From positions 1,612,001 through 1,676,000 of the forward strand of contig OZ253960.1 of the NCBI GenBank assembly GCA_965267435.1: a stretch of 64,000 nucleotides of DNA. Direction: 5' to 3'. This stretch comes from JAWPMT01 sp965267435 (lineage in GTDB: Bacteria; Bacteroidota; Bacteroidia; Cytophagales; Cyclobacteriaceae). Under the pieces are notes generated by a model that made no database searches, was not told the origin of the DNA, and saw nothing but the letters and a program-made list of their open reading frames with translations. Positions 43,296 to 51,551 of the stretch are shown one piece after another. The first letter of the stretch is position 1; each line of letters starts with the position of its first letter. The position numbers were made by a program, and so were the translations under genes.

Positions 43296-44491
43296 TCGAA
43301 CGGTATCGGGAAGTCTTCAATAGAAATTTCAGCAAGGCCAAATACGAGGCATTTCTGGAGGATATCGCCCTGGAATTCAACTATAAGCCTCCCTTTCGGA
43401 TCGCTGAGACACCTGTCTTTATTCCAAGGCAATTGAAACAAAGGCTGCTAAGGGCCTGCGAGGACATCTTTTCTGTCCTTAATAGACCTGATTTCAAAGA
43501 GTTGACCAGGGATGCCATCAAACATCCGACCCTCAAAGTCCCTTCGGAGGATTATGATTGCAGGTTTCTCCAATTTGACTTTGGCGTCTGTCTGGACGAG
43601 AACGGTGAGCCTACCCCGCAGCTGATTGAATTGCAGGGCTTCCCATCACTCTACTTCTATCAGGATTTCCTCGCGCGGATGTACATGAAGCACTACGAGA
43701 TCCCTGACAAATTCTCCGTCCACCTCAACGGTATGCACCGGGCCGAATACATAGAATTGTTGCGTCACGAAATCGTCGGTGATACCGACCCAAAACAAGT
43801 GGTGCTCCTAGAGGTGGAACCTGAAAAGCAGGCGACGCTCATCGATTTCTTATGCGCTCAACAGGTCCTTGGGATCAAGATCCTCGACATCAGCAAGATG
43901 AAAAAAAGAGGCAGGGAGCTTTATTATATCGACGACGCAGGTAAGGAAATCAAGATCTTGAAGATCTACAATCGGGTCATTTTTGACGAGCTCAACCAAC
44001 GGCACGACATCCCGCGTGAGTTCTATTTTCATGACGAAGTAGACGTCGAGTGGGTGGGTCATCCCAACTGGTTCTTTCGGGTCAGCAAGTACACCATGCC
44101 CATGCTGAAGGGTGAGTTTGTTCCAGAGTCGTTCTACCTTGACAAGCTTGCCGCCTATCCGGAGGATTTGAGCAATTATGTGTTGAAACCCTTGTACTCC
44201 TTTGCTGGCTCAGGTGTGCAACTCAACATCACCCGTGAGATACTGGATGGAATTGAAGACAAGGAAAACTACATCCTGCAAAAGAAGGTGAACTATGTCC
44301 CTGTCGTCGAAACCATGGATGTTCCCGCCAAATGCGAAATCCGGATGATGAGTGTTTTCAACACCAGGGAGCAAACCACCAGTGTTGTGAATAACCTTGT
44401 CCGCCTCAGCAAGGGAGAGATGATCGGCGTCAAATACAACAAGGACAAAGAATGGGTTGGCGGGAGCGTTGGCTTCTTCGAGGATGACTAG
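43292..44491 (+). CDS. Glutathionylspermidine-synthase-like ATP-grasp protein
   Basis: The 399-residue protein ends in an ATP-grasp-like module: NYVLKPLYSFAGSGVQL (Lys and Gly-rich loop), YILQKKVNYVPVVET, CEIRMMSVFN (metal-binding Glu-x-Arg) and VGGSVGFFEDD. The N-terminal part (VPSEDYDCRFLQFDFGVCLD, QLIELQGFPSLY) fits a preATP-grasp region as in glutathionylspermidine synthase and circularly permuted ATP-grasp relatives. I infer a second amide ligase in the pathway. It is the last gene of the five-gene operon. Confidence 0.75.
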   Translation: MIERYREVFNRNFSKAKYEAFLEDIALEFNYKPPFRIAETPVFIPRQLKQRLLRACEDIFSVLNRPDFKELTRDAIKHPTLKVPSEDYDCRFLQFDFGVCLDENGEPTPQLIELQGFPSLYFYQDFLARMYMKHYEIPDKFSVHLNGMHRAEYIELLRHEIVGDTDPKQVVLLEVEPEKQATLIDFLCAQQVLGIKILDISKMKKRGRELYYIDDAGKEIKILKIYNRVIFDELNQRHDIPREFYFHDEVDVEWVGHPNWFFRVSKYTMPMLKGEFVPESFYLDKLAAYPEDLSNYVLKPLYSFAGSGVQLNITREILDGIEDKENYILQKKVNYVPVVETMDVPAKCEIRMMSVFNTREQTTSVVNNLVRLSKGEMIGVKYNKDKEWVGGSVGFFEDD

Positions 44492-44656
44492 TACTGGCCA
44501 CGATGGTACCGTTCTTGAGCCAAGCAAACCAAGACCGCCTAATCATGAGTAGCACCGCTCTCTGATTCCTCGCCGGATCGCTTCAAACTCTGATGGTAAG
44601 CCAAAGAAGCAAGTGTATCAATTTCCGTCCATTGAGACTGCCGCGGCGCTTTAAGC

Positions 44657-44761
44657 GATTGTCTTTGCGTGCCTTGTTTATACAAGCGCCTCGCAGTGAC
44701 GGGCTGTCTATTTTATGAGGAATCGTATTTTTGACCGTCATTGCGAGCCTGCGAAGCAATC
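44657..44761. repeat. REP-like inverted repeat pair next to the GIY-YIG gene
   Basis: GATTG...CTCGCAGTGACGG (44657-44702) and CCGTCATTGCGAGCCTGCG, ending AAGCAATC (44735-44761), are inverted copies of one element. The first carries an internal small hairpin (CTTGT/ACAAG). The CGTCATTGCGAGC...GAAGCAATC form is widespread in bacterial genomes near GIY-YIG genes. Confidence 0.7.
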
Positions 44762-44772
44762 TTCCGTTTTAA

Positions 44773-45066
44773 CTATTCCAAGTCACCGCTCAAGTCTCTC
44801 CATTCCTGATTCATCTTATTGATTAAGTCTAGCTTCCTCTGCCTTGATCCGGCTTTGATTTGCTTCTCCCTGGCGATCGCCTCTTCGATGGAGTGGTACA
44901 CCTCATAATACACCAGCTTGTGACACTTGTATCGGGCCGTGAAACTCCGTGGAAACCGGTGCGTTTTGTGGTCATAGACCCTGGATTTCAGGTCTGAGGT
45001 TACCCCGACGTAAATAGTCGTATTTCCATGATTGCTCATGAAGTAAACGCAGCCTCCTTTTTCCAT
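44773..45066 (-). CDS. Stand-alone GIY-YIG nuclease-family protein
   Basis: The 97-residue single-domain protein begins KGGCVYFMSNHGNTTIYVGV, the GIY-YIG signature in its YVYxxxxxxxxxYVG form, followed by Arg in SDLKSRVYDH, FPRSFTARYKCHKLVYYE and IEEAIAREKQIKAGSR with the catalytic Glu. This UvrC/URI-type small protein family is common in Bacteroidota and is tied to dispersed REP-like repeats. Such repeats lie on both sides here (44657-44761, 45078-45090), so it may act as a repeat-mobilising nuclease, an inference by analogy with RAYT systems. Confidence 0.9.
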   Translation of the reverse strand: MEKGGCVYFMSNHGNTTIYVGVTSDLKSRVYDHKTHRFPRSFTARYKCHKLVYYEVYHSIEEAIAREKQIKAGSRQRKLDLINKMNQEWRDLSGDLE

Positions 45067-45077
45067 GGGCCCAATAT

Positions 45078-45090
45078 CGTCATTGCGGCG
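45078..45090. repeat. Degenerate REP-like half element
   Basis: CGTCATTGCGGCG matches the CGTCATTGCGAGC arm on the other side of the GIY-YIG gene. The rest of this copy is eroded (a small GCCT-A-AGGC palindrome follows). Confidence 0.45.
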
Positions 45091-45194
45091 TGCCTAAGGC
45101 AAGCCTTTCCATGCCAGATTGGAAGAAGTCTGTTGTCCGAATCGAGACTTCGCCCTCGCGCCGTCAGAACGATAGGGGCATCAAGATAGGATGA

Positions 45195-46394
45195 TTAGAT
45201 GGAGCTCTTTGGTGCCGGCAGGCTGGCATGAAATTCTTCCGCGATCCTTGTCGTATAGTTCCCCAGCAACTCCAAAATTCTTTCCTTACTGTCCGACCGA
45301 ACGATGAGGCCGATGTGCCAGGGCTTCTTCATGCGCCAAACAATTTCCTCATCCTGGAACACCGAATCGTCCGGGTGCTCATAGCGGGAAAGCGATACCA
45401 CAATACCCGCATAGTCTTCTCTGATCTCCGGTAGTTGGTACTCGGATTGGCCAAAAGTCGCACTTTCAATTCTCGCCCATTCGCCCCACAAATTGACATT
45501 ACTGGCCGTCTCGACCATCTCGGCGAGGTTGGCGCCCCCGACCCTTGAGGACGTCTCCAGGAAGAAGATCTCGCCGGTTTCACGCGAACGGATAAATTCC
45601 GTATGTGAGGCACCAAACTGCATCCCGAACGAGTGCATGACTCTCTCATTCAGCTCAATCAACGCTTGCTCTTCCGGTGTACCCAGGTCTATCGTATGCG
45701 AGCGAAATACGCCCCCACCATGCGCTACCTCGAAGGGAGTGTCCAGATACTGGCTAGCACGCGCAAATACTACCTGGCCTTTATAATTCAAGCCATCCAC
45801 ATGGTATACATCGCCAGGAGCGAACTTCTCCACAAGGTAGCGGTGTCGGTCATCGCCCATCCCATTAATGACCTCCCATAGTTGGTCCTTTGAGTGAATC
45901 TTCGTGATGCCAGTCGCAGAGGCCTCTGATCGGGGCTTGATCAACCATGGCGCCGGAATGGTATCAGCAAACCGGTTGATGTCTTCATCGTGAAAAAGTG
46001 CGGTAAAGTCAGGAACGGGGATGCCTTTGTCCCGGGCCTGGATCCGCATGGAGAGCTTATCTCTGAAGAACCGAGCCGTGCTGTCCCCCATGCCGGGCAT
46101 CCGGAAATGCTCCCGCAGATGGGCGACATTTTCCACATCAAAATCATCGAGGGCAACAAAACGGTCAAATCTGGTGAACCGAAATTTGTAGGCGATACCA
46201 TTCCGCACATGGTCGTCATTCCACTCGTCTATGTACAGGACCTCATCAATATGGTACCATGGCCAGGCTTCATTTTCCAGGGCCCTTTTGGTTAGAAGAA
46301 ATACACGATTTCCTTCGTTCTTGCAGGATATCAAAAAATCCTGCCCCTTAAAAAATGTGGAAATGCAAAGGAAATTAAGTGGTTGATCGGCCAT
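45195..46394 (-). CDS. ATP-grasp ligase, last gene of the convergent operon
   Basis: The 399-residue protein has a preATP-grasp start (NFLCISTFFKGQDFLISCKN). The ATP-grasp core has WLIKPRSEASATGITKI (Lys, then a Thr/Gly loop), YLVEKFAPGDVYHVDGL, THTEF-like ASHTEFIRSRETGEIFFLE, and SSRVGGANL (metal-binding Glu and Arg). It resembles the carboxylate-amine ligases of the biotin carboxylase-like branch. Its start lies one base after the M17 aminopeptidase stop, so the two are coupled. It probably completes the set of ligases of the neighbouring amidoligase operon, towards which it converges. Confidence 0.88.
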   Translation of the reverse strand: MADQPLNFLCISTFFKGQDFLISCKNEGNRVFLLTKRALENEAWPWYHIDEVLYIDEWNDDHVRNGIAYKFRFTRFDRFVALDDFDVENVAHLREHFRMPGMGDSTARFFRDKLSMRIQARDKGIPVPDFTALFHDEDINRFADTIPAPWLIKPRSEASATGITKIHSKDQLWEVINGMGDDRHRYLVEKFAPGDVYHVDGLNYKGQVVFARASQYLDTPFEVAHGGGVFRSHTIDLGTPEEQALIELNERVMHSFGMQFGASHTEFIRSRETGEIFFLETSSRVGGANLAEMVETASNVNLWGEWARIESATFGQSEYQLPEIREDYAGIVVSLSRYEHPDDSVFQDEEIVWRMKKPWHIGLIVRSDSKERILELLGNYTTRIAEEFHASLPAPKSSI

Positions 46395-46395
46395 C

Positions 46396-47820
46396 TCAGG
46401 AAGTTAGTGATTTCATAAATTCTACGAGCAACCGGACACCAAATCCGGTGGCACTTTTCATTTTGGCGTACTCTGAGGATCCGAACGCCATGCCAGCAAT
46501 ATCCAAGTGTGCCCATTTGGGATGTGCTTGAGTAAATGCCTCCAGAAACTTGGCGGCGGTGATGGCCCCGGCGATCGGTTTGTTGCTGAAGTTGCGGATA
46601 TCAGCGATGTCTGAGTGGAGGTCTTCCTCAAACTCCTTGTACATCGGCAGACGCCACACCTTCTCATGGATGTCTTCGCCAATACTCGCCAGGCTATCTG
46701 CTATCTCACGGTTTTCTGTGAACAGTCCTGCCGCGGAATAGCCCAACGTCCTCACGACGCTGCCGGTCAGGGTAGCCAAATCGATCAGGTACTCCGGCTC
46801 AAACTCCTCCAGGGTGTAGGCAATCGCATCGGCCAGTACCAGTCGGCCTTCTGCGTCCGTGTCGATGACTTCAATGGTCTTACCCGAGTACGAGGTAATG
46901 ACATCGCCAGGACGAAAACTCTGCGCATCCACAGCATTTTCGGCTGCTGCCACCACGCCTACCAAATTGATCGGCAGTTTCAGGCGGGCGGCCAGTTCGA
47001 CCGCACCCAGTACTGCGGCGGCACCTCCCATGTCACTTTTCATGTAGTGCATATTTTGGGAAGGCTTGATGGATATCCCTCCACTGTCAAAGGTGATACC
47101 CTTTCCTACGAGCCCTAAGGCAATGGGGCTCCCTTCGTCGTGGATGTACTTATTTATCACTAGACGCGGTGGATGGATACTGCCTTGTCCAACTGCTATG
47201 TGGGCGCCAAAGCCCCTTTTCTCCAGTTCCTTTTCATCCAAGACCTCGCACGTATATCCATTTGCGGCGGCCGATTCTCTGGCCCACCCTGCAATGAAAT
47301 CCGGTGTCTTGATATTCGAGGGGGAGTCGACAAGCGTTTTCACCCGGTTAATACTTGCGGCAGTTTGCTGCGCATTGGAAACACTCGGGGACACATCCCC
47401 ATCCGAGAAGATGTTGACGGCAACTTCACTATCCTGCTTATCGCTTTCTTGTTTCGTTTTCAAAAACCCTATCTGGTAGGTAGCCAATTCCAAGCCCAGG
47501 ACCATATTGAAAATGAGGTCGTCGGACAAATGACTGGCATCCACCTGAATGCTGGATGACCACCGCTTCCGGGTTTGAAAAGCCAGCTTTCTGAATGCCT
47601 CATGGCACCTTCGCTGGTCGGACAGCTCCCCCAATCCCAATAGAAATAGTTGCCCTCCGTCACGTGTGTAGAGGATCTCATACTCCCCAAAGGCACCTTC
47701 GAAGGTTTTGAGTCGCACACCGGTCAGGTCAGCAACCCGCTCCAAATCAACTTTTTCTTGTTCAAAAGCTATGATCAGATCCTCCTTCGGATCGATGGAT
47801 TCAATCGTTCTGTAAGTCAT
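46396..47820 (-). CDS. M17 leucyl aminopeptidase family protein
   Basis: The 474-residue protein has the M17 C-terminal catalytic domain: GLVGKGITFDSGGISIKPS (metal-binding Lys, Asp), HYMKSDMGGAAAVLGA, and VIDTDAEGRLVLADAIAY (metal-binding Asp and Glu, catalytic Arg; the family more often has Asn-Thr-Asp). The N-terminal half is diverged. It is a dizinc exopeptidase that removes N-terminal residues from small peptides in the cytoplasm. Its start overlaps the esterase end by 20 bases and it is followed at once by the ATP-grasp gene. Confidence 0.93.
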   Translation of the reverse strand: MTYRTIESIDPKEDLIIAFEQEKVDLERVADLTGVRLKTFEGAFGEYEILYTRDGGQLFLLGLGELSDQRRCHEAFRKLAFQTRKRWSSSIQVDASHLSDDLIFNMVLGLELATYQIGFLKTKQESDKQDSEVAVNIFSDGDVSPSVSNAQQTAASINRVKTLVDSPSNIKTPDFIAGWARESAAANGYTCEVLDEKELEKRGFGAHIAVGQGSIHPPRLVINKYIHDEGSPIALGLVGKGITFDSGGISIKPSQNMHYMKSDMGGAAAVLGAVELAARLKLPINLVGVVAAAENAVDAQSFRPGDVITSYSGKTIEVIDTDAEGRLVLADAIAYTLEEFEPEYLIDLATLTGSVVRTLGYSAAGLFTENREIADSLASIGEDIHEKVWRLPMYKEFEEDLHSDIADIRNFSNKPIAGAITAAKFLEAFTQAHPKWAHLDIAGMAFGSSEYAKMKSATGFGVRLLVEFMKSLTS

Positions 47821-48589
47821 CTTCTTTCTGAAAAAACAGCCATTTTATTGCCTTCGGGAATTCGTTGCGCCAGTGCTCTTCGCTATGTGTCCCATCATCA
47901 TTGATGGACAATCTGAAAGCAAAGTCCGGAAAATCATGATTCTTCTTTCCTAGAAAAGTGGACAGCCTCATCAGATTTGGAAGGTGAGCCTGACTTTCCT
48001 TTCCGCCGCCGTACAGGTACATCCTCGAATGCGGTGCTGGTTGGTACATCTCGGCATGCTGAAATGTCATATCTGATATCCACAGACTGGGAGAGAAGAT
48101 CATCAACTTACCAAAAATGGAAGGCTGGGTGAATCCTGCATACAGACTGATCAATGCTCCCATAGAGCTCCCTCCAATGCCTGTGTATTTGGGGCCGGTC
48201 AACGTCCGGTATTTCCGATTGACGTAGGGGATCAGTTTTTCCTCGAGAAATTGGACGTAATACTTTCCTTCACCTTCCCCAAATTCCGGATGAGAGTACG
48301 GCAGGTATTCCTTTATGCGTTCCTCCTCGCCATGATCAATGGCCACAATGATGAGATCTTTCTTACCCTTCGTCGCCAGTTTACCTAGTGATTTGTCTAT
48401 GGCCCAGTCACCAAAGGGTGCATGGGGATTGAAGAGATTCTGACCGTCCTGCAGATAAACCACTGGGTAACGCTTGTCGGTTTCATGGTAGTCATGAGGG
48501 AGCAGAGCAGAGATCTTTCTGTAGGTATTGAGGTGAGGTATTTCGTAGTGTTCCTCAATGATTTCCAGGATCGGTTCGTATTCTCTCAT
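47801..48589 (-). CDS. Esterase-D/enterochelin-esterase-like alpha/beta hydrolase
   Basis: The 262-residue protein shows the esterase core RYPVVYLQDGQNLFNPHAPFG, IIVAIDHGEEERIKEYLPY and the nucleophile elbow GIGGSSMGALISLYAG (GxSxG), with a late His near NDDGTHSEEHW. It belongs to the putative-esterase family that includes Fes-type enzymes. It is first in a three-gene operon with M17 peptidase and ATP-grasp, and mirrors the esterase that begins the convergent amidoligase operon, so each operon has its own esterase. No signal peptide is seen, so it should be cytoplasmic. Confidence 0.88.
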   Translation of the reverse strand: MREYEPILEIIEEHYEIPHLNTYRKISALLPHDYHETDKRYPVVYLQDGQNLFNPHAPFGDWAIDKSLGKLATKGKKDLIIVAIDHGEEERIKEYLPYSHPEFGEGEGKYYVQFLEEKLIPYVNRKYRTLTGPKYTGIGGSSMGALISLYAGFTQPSIFGKLMIFSPSLWISDMTFQHAEMYQPAPHSRMYLYGGGKESQAHLPNLMRLSTFLGKKNHDFPDFAFRLSINDDGTHSEEHWRNEFPKAIKWLFFQKEDDLQND

Positions 48590-48753
48590 TTTGACGATGC
48601 GAAATTACGAAACCAATTGCAGCACACTGTAAGCATTTCACGGATAAGCGCCTCCCGCTCTTCGGTTTGACCGGGGCCCATGTCACCGGTTGGTGCCTTT
48701 AGGTGCTCTCTCAAAGGGCATGTGCCACCTGAGGAGAGCTGTGGGGAAAACAC
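48586..48753 (-). CDS. Possible small ORF upstream of the esterase operon
   Basis: An uninterrupted minus-strand frame fills nearly all of the 48590-48821 spacer and ends in a TGA that overlaps the esterase ATG (ATGA). From a GTG at 48753 it gives 55 residues with a helical end (TEEREALIREMLTVCCNWF) and two adjacent Cys. An ATG at 48681 is an alternative start (31 residues). No family is recognised. The overlap suggests a translationally coupled leader gene, but chance cannot be excluded. Confidence 0.22.
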   Translation of the reverse strand: MFSPQLSSGGTCPLREHLKAPTGDMGPGQTEEREALIREMLTVCCNWFRNFASSK

Positions 48754-48821
48754 CAACGGGGGCTTGAAAGTCCTTCCATCGGATAATTGAAGGTTTGGGG
48801 GAATTGCAGAAAAAGTGCGGT

Positions 48822-50249
48822 TTATGCCTTACTACCTGCAGTCAATCTCCTTAGCATCCCACTAAAAATTATACCATGAAAGGGTAGCACCGCATACCAA
48901 TACAACCTGCCCAATAATCCCAGAGGCCTAAAGGTTGCCGTCTGTTCAAGCTCCTCGCCCACCACTTTGAATTCCAGCCAGGCTTCGCCTGGCAGTTTCA
49001 TCTCAGCGAATAAGAGTAGGCGGCCTTCACCCTTGTCCGCATACAGTACCCTCCAGAAGTCAACAGTATCACCTGCATTGATGGTAGTAAGATTCGTTCT
49101 TCCTCTTCTAAGGCCTACCCCGCCGACAATCTTATCCATCAACCCTCGCAATCTCCATAGCGAATTGGCATAGTACCAACCGGTCTCGCCGCCAATGCTC
49201 CATATCTTGTTGAGACATACGTCAAGATCGTCTATTCTTCTCTTTCTCTTGTCAATAAAGCATCCAAATGTTGGAACTCTGATGAATTCAGAAATATTGA
49301 AATCAATGCCACTGCTGGCGTAAGAATCTTTCCAGCTGGACATGATGGAATTATTCTCAATTTTATCGAAAGCCCTATCAAGAGCCTCTTCATAACTAAG
49401 AGGTTCGATCCCAAGAAGCGAATTGATCCTATTGTCCCGGCACACTACTTCCACCTTCATACTATTTACCAAGGACACGGCAAGCTTATAAGATGTGGAA
49501 GTGACGAAGTACAGCCAATAAGAGGATAGTCTTGGCGTCATGACAGGAACAACCAGGATCGTCCGTTTCAAATTGCGGCTTTTGGCGAAGCCCAGGAGCA
49601 TTTCTTTGTAGGATAAGACATCCGGCCCTCCTATGTCAAAGTTCTGATTGTAAGTCGCCTGGTTGAACAGGGATTTCGACAGAAACGATATTACGTCAGT
49701 GACCCCGATAGGTTGGCACTTCGTTTTCAACCATCTGGGCGTAATCATAATTGGCAGCTTTTCGACCAGATCTCTTATGATTTCAAAAGATGCACTACCA
49801 GAACCAATGATTATTCCCGCTCTCAGTGTCGTGAGGCTATATGAACCTCTGCCCAACTCAATTTCTACGTCTTTTCTGGAGCTCAGATGTTTAGAGAGTT
49901 GCGACTCATTGACTATGCCGCTGAGATAAATGACTTGCTGGACATTCGTTTTACCCAGGGCAATCCTGAAATTGGCAGCAGATGTTTTCTCAAGGGATTG
50001 ATAGTCTTTTGAGGATGACATGGAATGCACCAGGTAGTAGGCCCCATCAATATCTGCAGGAACTTTCTTTAGCGATTCCTCATCCAACAAGTCCACTTCA
50101 ATAACCGAAATCCTGTGCTTCAAAGTAGACGGAGGTGTGAACCTTCGGACGTCACGCACACAGCATGCTACCTCATGCCCTGCTTCTACCAAAACAGGCA
50201 GTAATCTTTTACCAATGTACCCCGTCGCCCCGGTAAGGAGTATTTTCAT
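48822..50249 (-). CDS. NAD(P)-binding SDR/DUF2867 family protein
   Basis: The 475-residue protein starts with the Rossmann motif ILLTGATGYIGKRLLPVLVE (GxxGxxG) and the NmrA/SDR-a5-like YLVHSMSS and YLSGIV segments. A long C-terminal DUF2867 region includes GETGWYYANSLWRLRGLMD, DFWRVL and LPGEAWLEF. Such fusions are widespread and have undefined substrates. It is isolated, with 233 bases to the esterase gene and 255 to the next lipoprotein gene. Confidence 0.88.
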   Translation of the reverse strand: MKILLTGATGYIGKRLLPVLVEAGHEVACCVRDVRRFTPPSTLKHRISVIEVDLLDEESLKKVPADIDGAYYLVHSMSSSKDYQSLEKTSAANFRIALGKTNVQQVIYLSGIVNESQLSKHLSSRKDVEIELGRGSYSLTTLRAGIIIGSGSASFEIIRDLVEKLPIMITPRWLKTKCQPIGVTDVISFLSKSLFNQATYNQNFDIGGPDVLSYKEMLLGFAKSRNLKRTILVVPVMTPRLSSYWLYFVTSTSYKLAVSLVNSMKVEVVCRDNRINSLLGIEPLSYEEALDRAFDKIENNSIMSSWKDSYASSGIDFNISEFIRVPTFGCFIDKRKRRIDDLDVCLNKIWSIGGETGWYYANSLWRLRGLMDKIVGGVGLRRGRTNLTTINAGDTVDFWRVLYADKGEGRLLLFAEMKLPGEAWLEFKVVGEELEQTATFRPLGLLGRLYWYAVLPFHGIIFSGMLRRLTAGSKA

Positions 50250-50504
50250 CTCAAGTTGGACATATTCTCAGTATTATAGGAACCGAAAGCCGTGGCATAC
50301 GGCCTAGCAGCCAACTACTCCAAATTAGCCAACTTCCATCAATTCCGACTTTCGAAGTCGCATTCAGAAGTTCTACCCGGGTTGTAGGTATCGGCATACT
50401 TCGGCCGCGGCTCTCTATGACCCACCACTTATTTCAATAAGTACCATAGCTCAAATCAGCCATGCGGATCCCATCGAAAAACTGAATGCCGACGGTATTT
50501 GACC

Positions 50505-51083
50505 TTATTCTATTTTGAATTCTCCGGAGTACCTCCACTTGATCATTGCCAAGTTCAGTTGAAAATTCATAGTTGTCATGCACGCCATCAAAGGAAGTAC
50601 TTTCGGGCAAAAAGATGACCTGCCAGGCAACATTCGCAGTTCTTGGATAAGCGATGAATCCCTCGACTTGAAAAGTGCTTCCATTGCAACACTCATTGAG
50701 GAAATTCTATCTTGTTCCGCTAATGTCGCAAATCGACCGATACTGGCCGCAAAGCCTTCGATGCTCCCTGGGTGGACAAAATTGTCTAATGAATCACTAA
50801 TTGTAAGCAGCCAGTAGTGATCAGGAGCTTCGCGATAGCAAATCCAATAGTACGGATTTTCTAATCCAACAGAATCAGCTACCTGTACCAGTTGAGCCAT
50901 CAGAGACTCAAAGCCTTCGGATTTGTCTTGAGCGTCAATTCGCAGTAACTGGGCGAATACCCCGTCTGGATTAATCGATGAATTGTTCTGCGTTTCACGA
51001 TTGGACTCACAGCCCCACAGAAAAAGAGCACCAATCAGAATAATGCTTCTTAAAACCTGGACAAATCGATTTCTAATTTTCAT
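50505..51083 (-). CDS. Hypothetical lipoprotein
   Basis: The ATG at 51083 is chosen because it follows a strong Shine-Dalgarno (GGAGG) by 1-2 bases and opens a lipoprotein signal (RFVQVLRSIILIGALFLWGC); a longer frame starts at 51179. The 192-residue product is acidic after the lipobox, with a predicted helical body (QLLRIDAQDKSEGFESLMA) and an YWICYREAPDHYWLL beta segment. No family is recognised. It is monocistronic by layout. Confidence 0.6.
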   Translation of the reverse strand: MKIRNRFVQVLRSIILIGALFLWGCESNRETQNNSSINPDGVFAQLLRIDAQDKSEGFESLMAQLVQVADSVGLENPYYWICYREAPDHYWLLTISDSLDNFVHPGSIEGFAASIGRFATLAEQDRISSMSVAMEALFKSRDSSLIQELRMLPGRSSFCPKVLPLMACMTTMNFQLNLAMIKWRYSGEFKIE

Positions 51084-51551
51084 ACCTCCGGTGGATTCTA
51101 ATGCGATGTGGCTTATAAAGCCGAGGTGACGGCAGCCAATCGCTAGTCGCCAAATCTTGAATAAAGATAACGGAATCAACAGGAGGTCTGGGTTTTTAGG
51201 CCTGCAATGTATTGATGGTTAGCAGGTTGCGCAATTTCGGTTTACTGCTTTGTCAAAAGTCATCAATCAAAGCTCAAATCAAAAACTCCTCAGCCGGTCC
51301 CCATTCTGACAGGCAATCCAACTCTGTCGCATTGCTTTTGAGATCATCAATTGCCAATCCAAAATTTTGATTGGTTTCAACAGACGTGGGCCCAATTGCC
51401 AGCAATTCATGGAAAGAGCAGCCTTCGCCACTCCGGTTGCGTCGTAATCGACCAATCGCCGTAAAAAATGGTATTCTGCCAGTTCAAGTAGTAATCATCC
51501 CAAAACCTATCATCCCAAAATCACTAACAAATTGCCATATTCTCCCACTGC
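51084..51551. other. AT-rich intergenic region before the AsmA-like gene
   Basis: Its 468 bases hold no supported gene. CCAATC-C-AAAATTTT-GATTGG (51354-51374) is a palindrome with one bulged C, and a GTTGCGCAATTTC string (51226-51238) resembles the repeated 14-base motif. The small plus-strand frame here (51371-51589) has no protein features. Confidence 0.4.
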
